64,000 nt of DNA, taken from positions 23,150-87,149 of the forward strand of contig SNVD02014004.1 of NCBI GenBank assembly GCA_013180625.2, read 5' to 3'. A program made the position numbers and the translations under genes. The stretch is from Boswellia sacra (Eukaryota > Streptophyta > Magnoliopsida > Sapindales > Burseraceae). Under the pieces are notes generated by a model. The model saw nothing but the letters and a program-made list of their open reading frames with translations. It searched no databases and was not told the origin of the DNA. Within the stretch, counting starts at the first letter, position 1. The number at the start of each line of letters is the position of its first letter. Shown piece after piece: positions 1-10,740 of the stretch.

Positions 1-1991
1 CATCAAAATCTACATCTTGACTTATAATTATTTTCTTGGACTTGAGGCTGTAGATTCTATAGCCCTTCGATTGAGTACTGTAGCCTAAGAATATTCCTTT
101 TTCTATTTTTTTCATCCAACTTGCTTCATTTCTCCTTTGGAATGTGAACATAGCATATACAACCAAAAACTTTGAGATGTTTTGCTGATGGCTTACATCT
201 GCTCCATGCTTCAACTGGAGTCTTATTTTAAATGGCTTTTGTTGGACATCTGTTAAGGAGATAGACTACAGTGTAGACTGCTTCTGCCCAAAATGTGTTT
301 GGTAGGCCTTTATCTTTTGGCATTGATCTAGCCATCTATATCACTGTTATATTCTTTCTTCCTGATACACCGTTTTGCTGAGGAGTGTACCTAACTGTTA
401 ATTGATGTTCCACTCCTTCGTCTTCACAAAACTTGTCAAACTGGTTGGAGGTGTACACCTTACGGCAGTCACTTCTTCGAACTTTTATTTTGTGACCACT
501 TTGATTTTCAACATAGGCCTTAAACTTCTTAAAGATCTCAAAGAATTGTGATCTTTCCAGAAGAAAACCCAAGTCATTCTTGAATAATCGTCAATGAATA
601 AAATGAAGTACCTGTTCTGATTGAGCAAAGCAGTTCTCATTGGACCGCACACATCAGTATGTACTAGTTCTAATAATTTATTTGCTATCCATGCCTTTCC
701 AGATGGAAATGATTAACGTTGTTGCTTCCCAAGTAGACAGCCTTCACATACGCCATCTTTCTCTCTGATATTAGGTAGGTCCTTCATCATCTTTTTCTAA
801 TGAAGAATTCGCAATCCATGAAAGTTGAAATGACCGAATCTTCGATGACACAACCGTGAGTCATCATGTTGTGCCTTCATTGCTGCTTCTTTAGCATATC
901 TCCATTGGAGAGGGAAATTACGTTGCTCCATCTTTACTTTAGCAATCACTAAGCTTTTATTCTTTTTATCATAAATTATGCATGTATCACCTTCAAAGTG
1001 TAGAGAATAACCATTCTTGATCATTTGGCCCATGCTGAGCAAGTTTTGTTTCAAGCTAGGGACTATTAAGACATTCTGGATGAACCTCGTTCCCTTCTCT
1101 GTCTCCACAGCATTATCCCTTTGCCTTTGGCTTCTACTAGAGCACCATTACCTAGTCTAACTTATGATTTATTTGTAGTATCAATATCATAGAAAATACT
1201 TTCATCACTAGTCATATGATTACTATATCCGCCGTCAATATACCACTTGTTGCTTTTTTCTTTTGATACGGCTTGACAAGCGTAGCACAATATGCCACTA
1301 GTATCTTTATTTTTTGAATAGTTGGCCCGATGACTTGCTTTTAATCGATAGTCTTTATCTAGACGTCCAAATTTCCTACAATTGTAGCATTGTGGTTTGC
1401 CACGATGCCAACAATTTTTCACCAAATGACTTGTTTTCTTACATATGCCACAAGGAGGATATTTTTTATTTTCTTTATTTCTAGAGCCTTCTCCTCTAGA
1501 AATTTCTTTTGATTTTTTAGACTCATATTTTGGCTTTGGAGACTGAAAATTAAATTTTGATTGAAATGCATTCTTTAATGATTCGTTTTTATGCATCTTT
1601 CTTTTCTCATATGCTTCTAATGAGCCCATTAATTATGTCACTAAAAGTTTAGTTATGTCTTTTGCTTGTTCGATAGAAGTTACTATTGAATCATATCTAT
1701 CAGTGACAGTAACTAATATTTTCTCTATAATTCTTTTATCAGTAATATAATCTCCATAAATTCTCAATTGGTTTACTATCTCCTTATGTTTAGAGTAATA
1801 ATCTCTAACAGTCTCAGATTCTTTCATTTTAGTATTCTCAAAATCTCTTTTAAGAGTTTGTAGTACAGAAAGTCATACCTGCTCATCCCTGTGGAACTCG
1901 TTCTTTAAGATATTCCACGCTTGCTTGGCGCTTGTAGCTTCAACAATTCTTGGAAATATATCTACTGATAATGCTTGCTAAATAATAAAAT
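1..1991 (-). pseudogene. Copia-1 gag (3' part)-protease-integrase, degraded
   Basis: Copia polyprotein remnants lie in several frames. The 3' part of gag (about 1633-1990) reads a UBN2-like segment. A zinc knuckle with CYNC and a second Cys pair lies near 1380-1460. The protease segment near 1225 reads WYIDGGYSNHM, where the usual DSG or DTG triad is DGG, so the active site looks altered. The pre-integrase domain is at 797-1108. Integrase at 336-572 has the PQQNGV motif followed by a degraded ERKN segment and a stop; the usual GGEYTS block reads RKVYTS. The frame is broken at roughly 570, 790, 1110-1160 and 1630. CACTA-1 was inserted at 1991/6901, separating this part from the gag start. Confidence 0.85.
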
Positions 1992-2147
1992 CACTAGTAG
2001 AAGAATTTTTTAAATATTTGTCACTTTACAATTTTTTCATTTGGCGGTTTTTTAAAAAAGTAATATAACACTGATCTGGAAGTCAAACCTACATATTCAT
2101 TTTATTTGTCACTTTTTTCTTTATTCAATCCAATATTTATCACATTT

Positions 2148-2155
2148 TATAAAAG
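2148..2155 (+). promoter_or_regulatory. TATA-like box in CACTA-1 A-end
   Basis: TATAAAAG lies about 155 bp inside the A-end and points toward the captured gene. CACTA-2 and CACTA-3 have comparable TATATAAAG motifs pointing inward from their A-ends. Promoter activity is inferred from position only. Confidence 0.35.
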
Positions 2156-2432
2156 GGTGATAAGTATTTAAGTACTATATAATCTTTTCCTTTTCCCCCT
2201 CACATTTCCTTCCTCTTTTTTTTCATCTTCTCTTTTCAAGTATATGAATATAATAATAGAGAAATTGAAAAAATGGACACAATTAGGGGCCCTTAATAAA
2301 ATTTGGACGCATCCTGAAAAATTTTCATGTCATAGACACTTTTTTGACAAAAAGACTCAAATACCCTTTGAAATTCAATTTATTCCTAAGCTCTTTATTT
2401 CCCTCTTTCCGTCACAAAAGACACAAAAATGA

Positions 2433-2750
2433 AATTTTTGCCTAAACGATCGACACTAGAATCCGACACTCGACACTTGACACTAGATGAGAAACAATTT
2501 GTCGAGTGTCGGATTCGAGTGTTGGATACATCATCGAAGAGTTTACAGAAGAATTCAACACTCGAGATGTGTCAGATAGCCGACAATCTACATGCGGATG
2601 AAAGAGAAAACAATTTTGTCGAGTGTCGGATGCAAAATTTGACACTGTAAAACCTTCAAATGATGTATCCGACACTCGACAAAATTGTTTACACTCTCAG
2701 CTAGTGTCGAGTGTCGGATTCTAGTGTCGAGCGTTTAGGCAGAAATGGAT
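2433..2750. repeat. Inverted-repeat (foldback) unit rich in TCGACACT
   Basis: The two borders are inverted copies. TTTTGCCTAAACGATCGACA at the left is matched in reverse complement by the right border (about 2715-2748). Between them TCGACACT/AGTGTCGA words recur on both strands, so the whole stretch could fold into a long imperfect hairpin. It looks like a small foldback or MITE-like insertion in CACTA-1; I could not assign a convincing target duplication. The same word dominates a tandem array at 35145-35525. Confidence 0.6.
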
Positions 2751-2839
2751 ATTGATTTATTTAAATATATTTATCATTTTCTCTTCTCTTAAGTCTCACC
2801 CCTTTCACTGCCGCAACCCTAAAATATACATTTCCATGG

Positions 2840-2842
<3 letters not shown>

Positions 2843-2870
<28 letters not shown>
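2843..2870. repeat. CT dinucleotide repeat
   Basis: A TCTCTC run lies in pyrimidine-rich DNA upstream of the captured coatomer gamma start. It is probably part of the captured 5' leader or promoter region. Confidence 0.6.
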
Positions 2871-3175
2871 TCCAAATATGCCACTCCTTCCTTTCGTTTC
2901 TCATCCCAAATGTCTGTTTCTAGGGGCCCCGTCACTCCTCCATCTCTCCTTTCTATTAATGCAGATTACCTTTCCAACCGCCGCCCCTCGCTAGACCATT
3001 TGGATGGCCTCTCGCTTCTTCTTCCACGACGTCGTCCAAGCTGCTTTTGAGACTCTTGCACTTATCGTTTTGGTTAGTAATACAAATATGAATTTTGTTC
3101 TTAATAGAGAACACACGCAGAGAGAGCTCGTAGACTCAATTCCAAATCTCAGAGATTCAACTACTCGATTAAACA

Positions 3176-3835
3176 ATGGCTCAGCCTCTCGTGAAGAAAG
3201 ATGACGATTGTGACAATGAAGGTATGAATCTTAGGTTGTTACTATTAGATTAGCTAATGGGCTCTGGATATGTGAAGTTATGTTTGTTCAATTGTGCCTT
3301 TGGATCCAGTATAGGGATAATACGTTGTTGTTTAAATGGATTCTGTTTCGTTCTAGTTGATCTGATTAGTTTTTGATTTCACATGTTTAAATTGCAATGT
3401 GGAGTGTTAATTGTTTGGAATTATGGTTAATTTTAGTTGATTAGACAGGAAATGTTAGGTATTTGGATCTGGTTGTTTATTAGTTGATTTATCACTTGAT
3501 TGGTTTTAGCTAATATGTAGCTTCTAGCTTATTGCTTTGAAGAAATTGAATCTTTCAGATGTATTATTGTTGGTATTAAACAGCTGAGTACTCTCCATTT
3601 TTGGGGATTGAGAAGGGAGCGGTTCTGCAGGAGGCTAGAGTCTTCAATGACCCTCAGCTTGATGCTAGAAGATGCTCTTATGTTTTTTATTTACTCGACT
3701 TTATTATGTATCTGTATTCATGTTATTCATCGAATAGAAACAGCTTTTGTTTGTATTGGGTATTGATGCGAGGTCTTATTACAGGTAATCACCAAGCTTC
3801 TCTATCTATTGAACCAAGGAGAAACATTCACTAAG
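3176..3835 (+). pseudogene. Captured fragment of coatomer subunit gamma gene (exons 1-3 with introns)
   Basis: Three exon blocks of the COPI coat subunit gamma lie in correct order. Exon 1 at 3176-3221 reads MAQPLVKKDDD and ends at a GTATG donor. Exon 2 at about 3584-3678 reads EYSPF, GIEKGAVLQEARVF and ends in RRCS. Exon 3 at 3785-3835 reads VITKLLYLLNQGETFTK followed by a GTAAT donor. The full protein is close to 900 residues, so only the N-terminal tip is present. Introns are retained, so a genomic segment was copied, not an mRNA. The donor after exon 2 appears lost (TCTTATG). The fragment lies wholly inside CACTA-1 and runs from its A-end. Coatomer gamma acts in Golgi-ER vesicle coats, but this copy cannot encode a functional subunit. 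Confidence 0.9.
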
Positions 3836-4036
3836 GTAATTTTAGCGTATGGTGATATTATCTGAACTATAATGCATTGCATAATAGAAATTTTTTATCT
3901 CGTAATTTTTTCAATGTACTTATTTTGCATCTTTCGATCTTCTTAGGTTCTGTTTCATTATATTATAGCATGAATGGTTTGTTTATTTTTTTGCATATCT
4001 TACTACAAATATTTATCATCACATTTAAATGTTTGC

Positions 4037-4218
4037 CTAGTTGATGACATGAACAAGAATGTTACTGAAGATCAAATTACCATAACAAGATCGTTACTAA
4101 AGATCAAATTACCATGGACAAGATTGTTATTGAAGATCAAATTACCAGGGATGTGCAGCAACAAAATCCTTCAGGAGAATCTTTGCTGAAAGGTATGGAA
4201 GAGTTAGAGGGTGGTTTT
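4037..4218 (+). other. Exon-like stretch of unknown origin in CACTA-1
   Basis: Bases here read in one frame as a Gln/Asp/Ile-rich peptide with imperfect internal repeats (DQIT, DKIV, EDQIT), ending in GMEELEGGFQ just before the solo LTR. Past the LTR the frame resumes for a few codons from about 5948. A second exon-like block at about 6056-6163 is bounded by a TCGTGCAG acceptor and a GCAG/GTCACT donor. I do not recognise either. They may be further captured exons or the element's own degenerate sequence. Confidence 0.35.
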
Positions 4219-4223
4219 CAAGT

Positions 4224-5942
4224 TGTTAGCCCTAAGGCTACATGAAAATTTTGATGATAACAATACACATTGATTCATTGTGATTTACTAACATGTTTAT
4301 TTATGTACAAGAGTAATATCATTGAAATAATTGTAAAATCAAGAAGAGGCTTATTAAAATGAAGTGTTGAAGCTAAGGAGAAGATTACATGTTAAAGGCA
4401 CCAAAGTTTAAGAACAAGGATTGATTCAAGGAATGTGACACATGAGCAATGTTCAATCAATTGGTCATATATATCTCTACAAATATCCAAATGACGTGAT
4501 TCTTGAGCTTTTGGAAAGCTTGCTCAATTTATAACATTTCATATGTTTTAAAGAAATTCAAATTTCAAGTGTAAGGTTGTCCAAATCATCATGAAATTTG
4601 AAAGACAAATGGAAGCAGCTGACATGAGCACTGAATACTCTTTTGGACATATCTTGAGCTAGAAAAATCAAAATGACTTAATTCTTGTGGCATTGGAAAT
4701 AGGACATAATGGATCACATTTCATATGTTTTGAAGAAATTCAAATTTCAAATGGAAGGCCAACATAATTGACATGCAATTCGGTGGACTGCACAAAGAAG
4801 AAAAATCAACTCATATGAGCACTGAATGATATTTTGTCCATATCTTGAGATAAAGTTATCCAAATGCTTTGATTCTTAATGTTTTAAAAATCTTATTGAA
4901 ATATGAAGATCTTTTATGTTTTGAAGAAATTCAAATTTCAAACAGAAGGCTGACAGAATTATCATTCAATTCGTTGGACTGACACAAGGAAGAAAAATCA
5001 AGTCACATGAGCACCGAATGGTGTTTTGGCCATATTTTAAGCTATAGATATCCAAATGACTTGGTTCTTGATGCGTTGGAAAGTCTATTCAATTGTGCAG
5101 ATCTTTTATGTTTTGCAGATGTTCAAATTTCAAACAGAACATTGACAAAAATGGTAGACAAAATTATGGTTTTTATGGTGGGCAGAAAATTTGGAGTTGG
5201 TATCTTCACTTGATTAAGTTCATCTCATTTTCCTATAAAAGGAGCCCTTCTCCCATGCATTCAGTAAGAAAAAGAGAAGAGCAAGAGAAGCATTTATCAA
5301 GCAAAAAAAAACAAGAGAAATATCAAGTCTAGAGAGCTTTTATATTCTTTATCTACTCTTTGAAGAGAGTTATACTTTTGTTGTAAAAATTTACTTTGTT
5401 CTTGTATTGTGGTGAGAGTGAGATCTTCTTGTAAAGGATAAAGTTATCCTTGAGAGAACTCTTTCCTTGGTGAGATTGTTCATCAAGAGGAACTCTTGGT
5501 ATGGTATTATCAAGAGTTGAAGGAAGTTGCCTTAGTGAGGTTGTTCATCAAGAAGAACTCTTGGTGTGGTGTTATCAAGAGTTGAAGGAAAAAGTCTTGG
5601 TGATGTTGTTCATCAAGCAAGTTGTAAAGATTTCTACAACTTAGTGGAAAGCTTAGCTCGTGGAGCTAGGAGCCCGTGGATGTAGGCAAGATTTGCCGAA
5701 CCACGTAAATTGAGTTTGCACTCTCTCTATCCCTATCTCTTTATATTTAGTTGCACTTGTGATTGTTCATTATTGTATTCTCTTGATTGCATCTTTAATA
5801 ACTTATAATTTCATCTTCTTCACCTTTATTCTCAAAAAAAGAGTGAACTAATTTTGATCTTTCAAGAAAAGTTTTATAAATCCATTTTGATAAATAAAAA
5901 CCAATTCACCCTCCCTCTTGGGTTGCCATACCTGGGTCAACA
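4224..5942 (+). mobile_element. Solo LTR (copia-like) inside CACTA-1
   Basis: It begins TGTTAGCCC and ends GGGTCAACA, imperfect inverted termini, and is flanked by an exact 5-bp duplication CAAGT (4219-4223 and 5943-5947). No internal retrotransposon sequence remains, so this is a solo LTR left by recombination between two LTRs. It carries a TATA box (CTATAAAAGG, about 5233) followed by a purine-rich leader, and ends in the CAATTCACCC-type pyrimidine tract seen in many plant copia LTRs. A four-unit tandem repeat occupies 4434-5190. Strand is given by the TATA box. Confidence 0.85.
4434..5190. repeat. Four tandem units of about 190 bp in the solo LTR
   Basis: Each unit contains CATGAGCACTGAAT, a TTTTGGACATATCTTGAG segment, a TTGGAAA segment and GAAATTCAAATTTCAA. 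Units start near 4434, 4621, 4811 and 5002 and diverge by point changes and small indels. They lie upstream of the LTR TATA box, in the position where LTR enhancer repeats usually occur. Confidence 0.75.
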
Positions 5943-6569
5943 CAAGTTCCTTCTAGCAAATTATATATATAGCAGAACAAGTGCGTATTTTATAAGTGAT
6001 TCTGCTCTTTTATTTATTTATTTATATTTGGGGTCAAATCGTGCAGTATTCATCTTTCGACATTGCTTGATCTCTAAAATGCTTTCAGCTGACAAGATTG
6101 AAGCTGATGTTGTTGAGGATGCTTCCCAAATTATTGGTGTTAAGAGAAATCATACAGATTGCAGGTCACTTGTCATTCCCTGTTTTACTTTGCCAATTAT
6201 GCTCATAATTTTGTCATATCAAGGTTTCATACTGCCAACAATCTATGACAACTTTACACTATCACAACCCAATTGAGGTTGCATTTCCTATGATCTAAGC
6301 TCTGTCAATTGCATCACTCCTTTGCTTGTAACCAGATTTGGGCTAAGTAGAAACCATGCTTGGTTGTTATGGCTCTAGTAGTTGATATATCTTCATACTC
6401 GTCCATGAATCTTGTACACCAAGGGGCTGTTTCAGGAAGATGGGAATCCGCATTGTTGCTTTAAAATGTTACTCAAACATTGTTGCTTAAATAATTGAAG
6501 TTGTCAGATGTCTCTGAGAATCAATTTTTGGTCCTTCAATTGTTTTACTATTTCTTCCACTCTACATGT

Positions 6570-6900
6570 AATTAAATATATAATTGGCGGCTAAAAAATG
6601 CCAAGTATATATTTTTTAATTTTTAAAACTATTTATACTTGGCGGCCAAAAACCGCCAAGTATAATTAAATATATACTTGGAGGCTAAAAACTGCCAAAT
6701 ACATATTTTTTTTAATTTTTAGAACTATTTATACTTGGCGGCCAAAAACCGCCAAGCATAGTCAGGTGCATATTTGGCAGGTTGACCGACCGCCAAATTT
6801 ACCATATTTGGCGGTGTCATTGGTGGCGCTTTCAAGACCGTCAAATATATACTTACTTGGCGGCCAAAAATCGCCAAATATGAGCATTTTTCTTGTAGTG
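6570..6900. repeat. CACTA-1 B-end subterminal palindromic repeats
   Basis: Recurrent TACTTGGCGG and its complement, paired as TACTTGGCGGCCAAAAACC followed by GCCAAGTATA, make several short hairpins. AT-rich spacers separate them from each other and from the CTTGTAGTG terminus. In known CACTA elements subterminal repeats bind the TnpA-type protein; that role is inferred here. Confidence 0.75.
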
Positions 6901-6903
6901 AAT

Positions 6904-7096
6904 GTGCCTTTGAGTCTTTTTCTTGTAGATTTTCCAACTCCTTCTGCTCTGCTTCAAATAGACTAGAAATATCCCCTGGAGTTTCAAATCCATTTTGAAT
7001 GATACTCCATAAGCCTTGAGACTGAACGAATGTCCTCATCTTAATACGCCAGTAATCAAAGTTTTCGCCATTGAATATTGGTATTGATACCGGCAT
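6904..7096 (-). pseudogene. Copia-1 gag N-terminal part
   Basis: From the ATG at 7096 the minus strand reads FNGENFDYWRIKMRTF, the usual start of plant copia gag (DUF4219/UBN2-type), then a coiled Glu/Gln-rich segment to the CACTA-1 insertion point. The rest of gag continues at 1990. Apart from the insertion this part is open. Confidence 0.85.
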
Positions 7097-7158
7097 TGAT
7101 GAGATACTTGATTAGGCCATGGTAACAAATAATTTATCGCCCCATAATAATCAAACAT

Positions 7159-7171
7159 GGCTCTGATACCA
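7159..7171 (-). other. Copia-1 primer binding site (initiator Met tRNA)
   Basis: The minus strand reads TGGTATCAGAGCC, complementary to the 3' end of plant initiator-Met tRNA, immediately downstream of the 5' LTR end ...CTAACA. Confidence 0.9.
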
Positions 7172-7172
7172 C

Positions 7173-7639
7173 TGTTAGAAAATATAATGTAGAAAATGTT
7201 TGATTCTATTGAAAATGATTAAATTAATGCAACTTTAGCTAGCTATGGAACTCTAGTATAGTGAGCACCGTTTCACTTGATCTCTAGTGCACTAGCTATT
7301 TACTTGTTACAATTTAGAAGTGCAATTGCCTATTTATAGATGTAATAGGCAATTACAAAAGTCGGTTACCACAAATTGATTAATAATTCATTGAAGTCGG
7401 TGCTTGTTGACTAGAATTTGCTGGAAAGAAAAAGTGAATTCGGCTGCATGGCTGCATGGTCTAGTTCCTTCAGGAAGCTCTCACGTCAGTTGCATGTTTG
7501 CTGGCTGATTTGTCCCATAGCTGCCGACTTCAATCTTGGTTTCTCATTGGATGAGTAAGTGGCTAATAATTTGATTATCAACTTTACCGCCTTGTTAACC
7601 GACTTTAGCTTCTAGAATTTTCGCATCAATATTTTAACA
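7173..7639 (-). mobile_element. Copia-1 5' LTR
   Basis: This is a 467-bp LTR with TGTTAGAAAAT and ATTTTAACA borders on the plus strand (TG...CA termini with short inverted repeats), next to the primer site. The partner LTR is outside the window, so LTR divergence and target duplication cannot be checked. Host WAK-like sequence begins directly at 7640. Confidence 0.85.
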
Positions 7640-8017
7640 AATCAGCTCCGTAGAAGATAGAAGTTTAGCAACATATTTTCTTCATGCGATTGAGGAGAAC
7701 CATCTGTTTGAAGTCCTTGATGCTTGAGATCTGAAAGAGGCACAAAAGAAGATATTATAACGGTTTCTAGTCTTGCAAGAAGGTGTTTGAACCATAGTGG
7801 GAAGAAGAGACCTACAATGAGAGAAGTAGCAAACAAATTAGTTGGGGTTAGAATATCAAATGAAGCCTCAATTATGCTAAAAAGTCGTGAAGAAATTGAT
7901 ATTGTTGATGGCGGCATAACGAGTCACTTTGAAACTGGTTCATCTTTTACTGGTTCATTTTTCGACAGTGCAACCTTTTCAGTAGACGCTGATACTCTTA
8001 TCTCGAATAAGCGGTGA
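7640..8017 (+). pseudogene. WAK-like receptor kinase, 3' end only (WAK-1)
   Basis: The plus strand encodes the C-terminal kinase lobe and tail of a wall-associated-kinase-like receptor. It reads SLATYFLHAIEEN, then after an in-frame TGA (Arg codon CGA expected) ARRCLN, GKKRPTM and REVANKL, then a Ser/Thr-rich tail ending at TGA 8015-8017. The 5' part would lie left of the window because Copia-1 was inserted here. WAK-type kinases sit in the plasma membrane and sense pectin fragments or act in immunity. The stop and the insertion make this a pseudogene. It is a tandem neighbour of WAK-2, so a WAK-like cluster is likely. Confidence 0.85.
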
Positions 8018-8909
8018 AAAGAGACAATTGTTTTCATATGTTTATTCTATGAATAAGATAGTGAGACTTGTAAGGTTTACTTAAGTTGATTGTTAAGTAA
8101 TAAAGATAGTTTTTAGTATTTAACTCTTCATCACATGCCTTTTTCAAAAAATATTTAATATTAGAATATACAATTATTATATATTTATAACAATTAATTT
8201 GTAGGTTTTAATAGGATGATGAAATTAATTTCATATTGAAATTATTAGTGTAATGATTTATTCAGACACCAAAGACTTCTATGATTGATTTTGAATAGAA
8301 GATGGTTTTCGAATTGTCTCTTACGTCTCGATTAAATTTGTGCAAAGACAAACCTTCTGGCTTTCTTTTTCATCAATTAGAGAAATGTAAGACGGTAGAC
8401 CTTAAACCTTCGCGGGGTTTGAGACAGTACAGTCCAATATTGTTGCAAGGCCGCTAGTACACGTACAGTCATGTGAGATGTGGGAAGACTTGACCCTACA
8501 CATGCAGTCATGCACTAACCTCAACGTACGTGTTTCATGCTTATATATAGCAAGCACATTCTTACTCTTCCATGAATTTACCGCTGAACTTTCCTATCTG
8601 TCTCTTAATTTTTGTTTCCTTCAAGGGTCCTTGAAAACAAGTACAAAGTTCACTAAGAAAGTTTAATATCACGAGTAGTAGCGTACCGTTGCGTTGATTC
8701 GTTTAAGACTACATCACGTGTTAAGCAAACAGATTCATCTAAAAGCAAACTGATTCACGATAGGCTAAAAATCCATGTGAACAGATGGATATTATAGTGT
8801 TATATCTCTTTCCTGCTTAATTTTGTTTCTCTAAAGGAAATTTTGATAGAAATGCATGGGCGCATTTTCTACAAATAAATACCAGCTGATTAATTTGAAG
8901 GTATTCTAC
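8018..8909. other. Intergenic DNA between two WAK-like relics
   Basis: AT-rich sequence with no supported ORF or repeat. It presumably holds the 3' UTR of WAK-1 and the old promoter of WAK-2. Confidence 0.6.
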
Positions 8910-8917
8910 TATATATA
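8910..8917 (+). promoter_or_regulatory. TATA-like box of WAK-2
   Basis: TATATATA lies about 100 bp before the WAK-2 ATG (9012), followed by a purine-rich leader. Plausible as a relic core promoter. Confidence 0.4.
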
Positions 8918-9011
8918 TGCTCTAAGCCTTCATTGTTAATAATCCCAAGCAAAAAAAGGGGGACAGAGAGAATTAATCAATTACTGTTCACCAACCAGTT
9001 ATTTTTAACAG

Positions 9012-10740
9012 ATGATTTTGTCCATTTGGACAACCAAAGCATCAGTTGTTTGTCAAGATAGTTGTGGTAGTATCAGCATACGGCACCCCTTCGGAATCGT
9101 AGAAGACTGCTATTATGATAAGTGTTCGAAATCACATGCAAGTACTCCTCTTTAGGCCCTCCAAAATCTTTCTTGAGTAGCATCGATCTGGAAATATGGG
9201 AAGACATGTATCATTCAAGCAGTTCAGTTGGCGTCAAAATTCCTACAACTTTTCTCAATAGGAGTGAGAAAGAATTTGGTACAAAATATAACCAGTTACC
9301 CACTAAACTCCTCTCAGGTAACCCCTTTAAATTCTCAAATACTCAGAACAGACTCATTGCTAGCGCTATTGGTTGTGACAAGTATGCCATGACCAACCAG
9401 TTCGACTCGACTACTGGTGGCTGTTTGTCTACATGTAATTGTGATCCAGCACGAAAACCTGGTTGATGTGATTTTGTATGCAGCATTTCTCCAGGTACTA
9501 AGTTTGATAATGCCTAAGTTCTATTTTCCCGGAATGCAAATCTGCCTTTATTGCTGACCACAAATGGCTCGAGTCAAACAGCTCCCTGAGAAAAAAGGAC
9601 GTTCTGGAACGTACAGATTACATTCCTGCAAGGGTGGAATAGGGAAAGAAAGAACGGAGATGTGCGGACAATTTGTAATGAGGATAAATACTATTTAATA
9701 AAAGTAGGATTTGGCCATTTTTGTGTTTGTCATGATCAAGGATCTCCTAGCGACCAAGGATGCACAGGTACTGTACAGATCCTTGTTTAGTTCTAATATT
9801 TTAAGCAAAAAATTTTCTCAAGGGGTAGATAAGATTTGTTGCCGAATATAATTATCTCATTTTATTCTCAAACGTTTATTAATTCTGCTGGTAACTTGAT
9901 CTGTAACACCACCGGCAGGAACAAGAGCTCCACCAGCTGTCCTTCTGGTTACAACCTTTATCACGATCAAGAAACGTCGTGCTTCTCTTCAAGAACTTTC
10001 AACAAAATATTAATTAAAAAATCCCGCTCCAAATCTTTCGTTATCATGGGTACACGTTTCTGTTTGGAGTAAATATACATCTCTGTTTATGTAGTATTCA
10101 AAATAAGTTCCATGCATGGCTCCATAGAAAAGTTGCAGCTATATAAATATTCTACCCCTTGAATTTCACAGGTTGCATTGCAGGGCTTGGAATTTTTTTG
10201 ACACCCATTGGAGCATGCTCGTTGTACAAATTCATTAAAAGAAGGAAAGAAATCAAGTAAAAGCAAAAATTCTTCAAAAGAAATGGAGGCATGTTATTAC
10301 AAGAGCACATTTCTTCTAATGACGGCACCATTGACAAAATCAAACTTTTTACTTGGAAGGAGTTGGAAAAGGCCACCGACAATTCTAATGTGAATCGAAT
10401 TCTTGGACAAGTAGCCCAAGGCACTGTGTGCAAAGGAATGTTATCAGAAGGAAGAATCGTAGCCATCGAGAAATCCAAGATAGCTGATGAAATAAAACTT
10501 GAGGTATTTATTAACGAGGTAGTGGTTTTATCTCAAATTAATCACAGAAATGTGGTTCAGTTGCTTGGATGTTGCTTGGAGAAAGAAGTTCCTCTTTTAG
10601 TGTATGAGTTCATTCCAAATGGGAATCTCTTTCAACATATACGTGATGGAAATGGGGTGTTCCTTCCAATTACTAAGGAATTACGCTTGCTTATTGCTAC
10701 AGAAGTGGCATACACTCTTTCCTATATCTTATTCTCATAA
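9012..10740 (+). pseudogene. WAK-like receptor kinase pseudogene (WAK-2), truncated in the kinase domain
   Basis: In order: a short leader from ATG 9012; a GUB_WAK pectin-binding-like domain (CGSISIRHPFGI, 9060-9110), then a one-base frameshift near 9121 and continuation as FEITCKYSS to about 9466; a Cys-rich CNCDPAR segment; a broken continuation to about 9770; an EGF-like stretch (about 9893-9970, CNTTGRN, SCPSGYNLY); juxtamembrane KFIKRRKE (about 10230); then kinase subdomains I-VI (10340-10735). The Gly-rich loop reads GQVAQGTV instead of GQGGQGTV. The ATP-binding VAIK lysine is Glu (VAIEKSK, codon 10468-10470). Catalytic loop and C-lobe are missing because sequence changes to Copia-2 at about 10741. 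Dead on several counts. Confidence 0.88.

Larger units (their letters stand above)
1992..6900 (+). mobile_element. CACTA-1: non-autonomous CACTA transposon with captured coatomer gamma fragment
   Basis: The left terminus begins CACTAGTAGAAGAATT and the right terminus ends TTTTTCTTGTAGTG, the inverted CACTACAAGAAAAA-type end of plant En/Spm (CACTA) elements. It is flanked by an exact 3-bp target duplication AAT (1989-1991 and 6901-6903). The two ends differ. The left A-end has a TTTGTCACTTT block and AT-rich subterminal DNA; the right B-end has repeated TACTTGGCGG/CCGCCAAGTA palindromes. Inside are an inverted-repeat unit, a genomic fragment of coatomer gamma, an unidentified exon-like stretch and a solo LTR. 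No transposase is visible, so mobilisation would need an autonomous relative. It is the same family as CACTA-2 and CACTA-3, drawn with A-end left. Confidence 0.92.
1..7639 (-). mobile_element. Copia-1, Ty1/copia retrotransposon, 5' part, split by CACTA-1
   Basis: A minus-strand Ty1/copia element runs off the left edge of the window. Reading right to left there is a 5' LTR (7173-7639), an initiator-Met primer site, gag from about 7096, then (after removing CACTA-1, 1992-6900) the rest of gag with zinc knuckle, protease, pre-integrase domain and integrase down to base 1. RT, RNase H and the 3' LTR lie outside the window. The element sits inside a WAK-like kinase pseudogene whose remaining 3' end resumes at 7640. 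Frames are interrupted by stops and shifts, so the element is dead. Family assignment rests on gene order (integrase before RT would be expected) and on motif resemblance. Confidence 0.9.

Noticed and set aside
5854..6276. 140-codon plus-strand frame
   Set aside because: It begins in the solo LTR, crosses the LTR border and an apparent intron, so it is not a gene. The exon-like part is reported separately.
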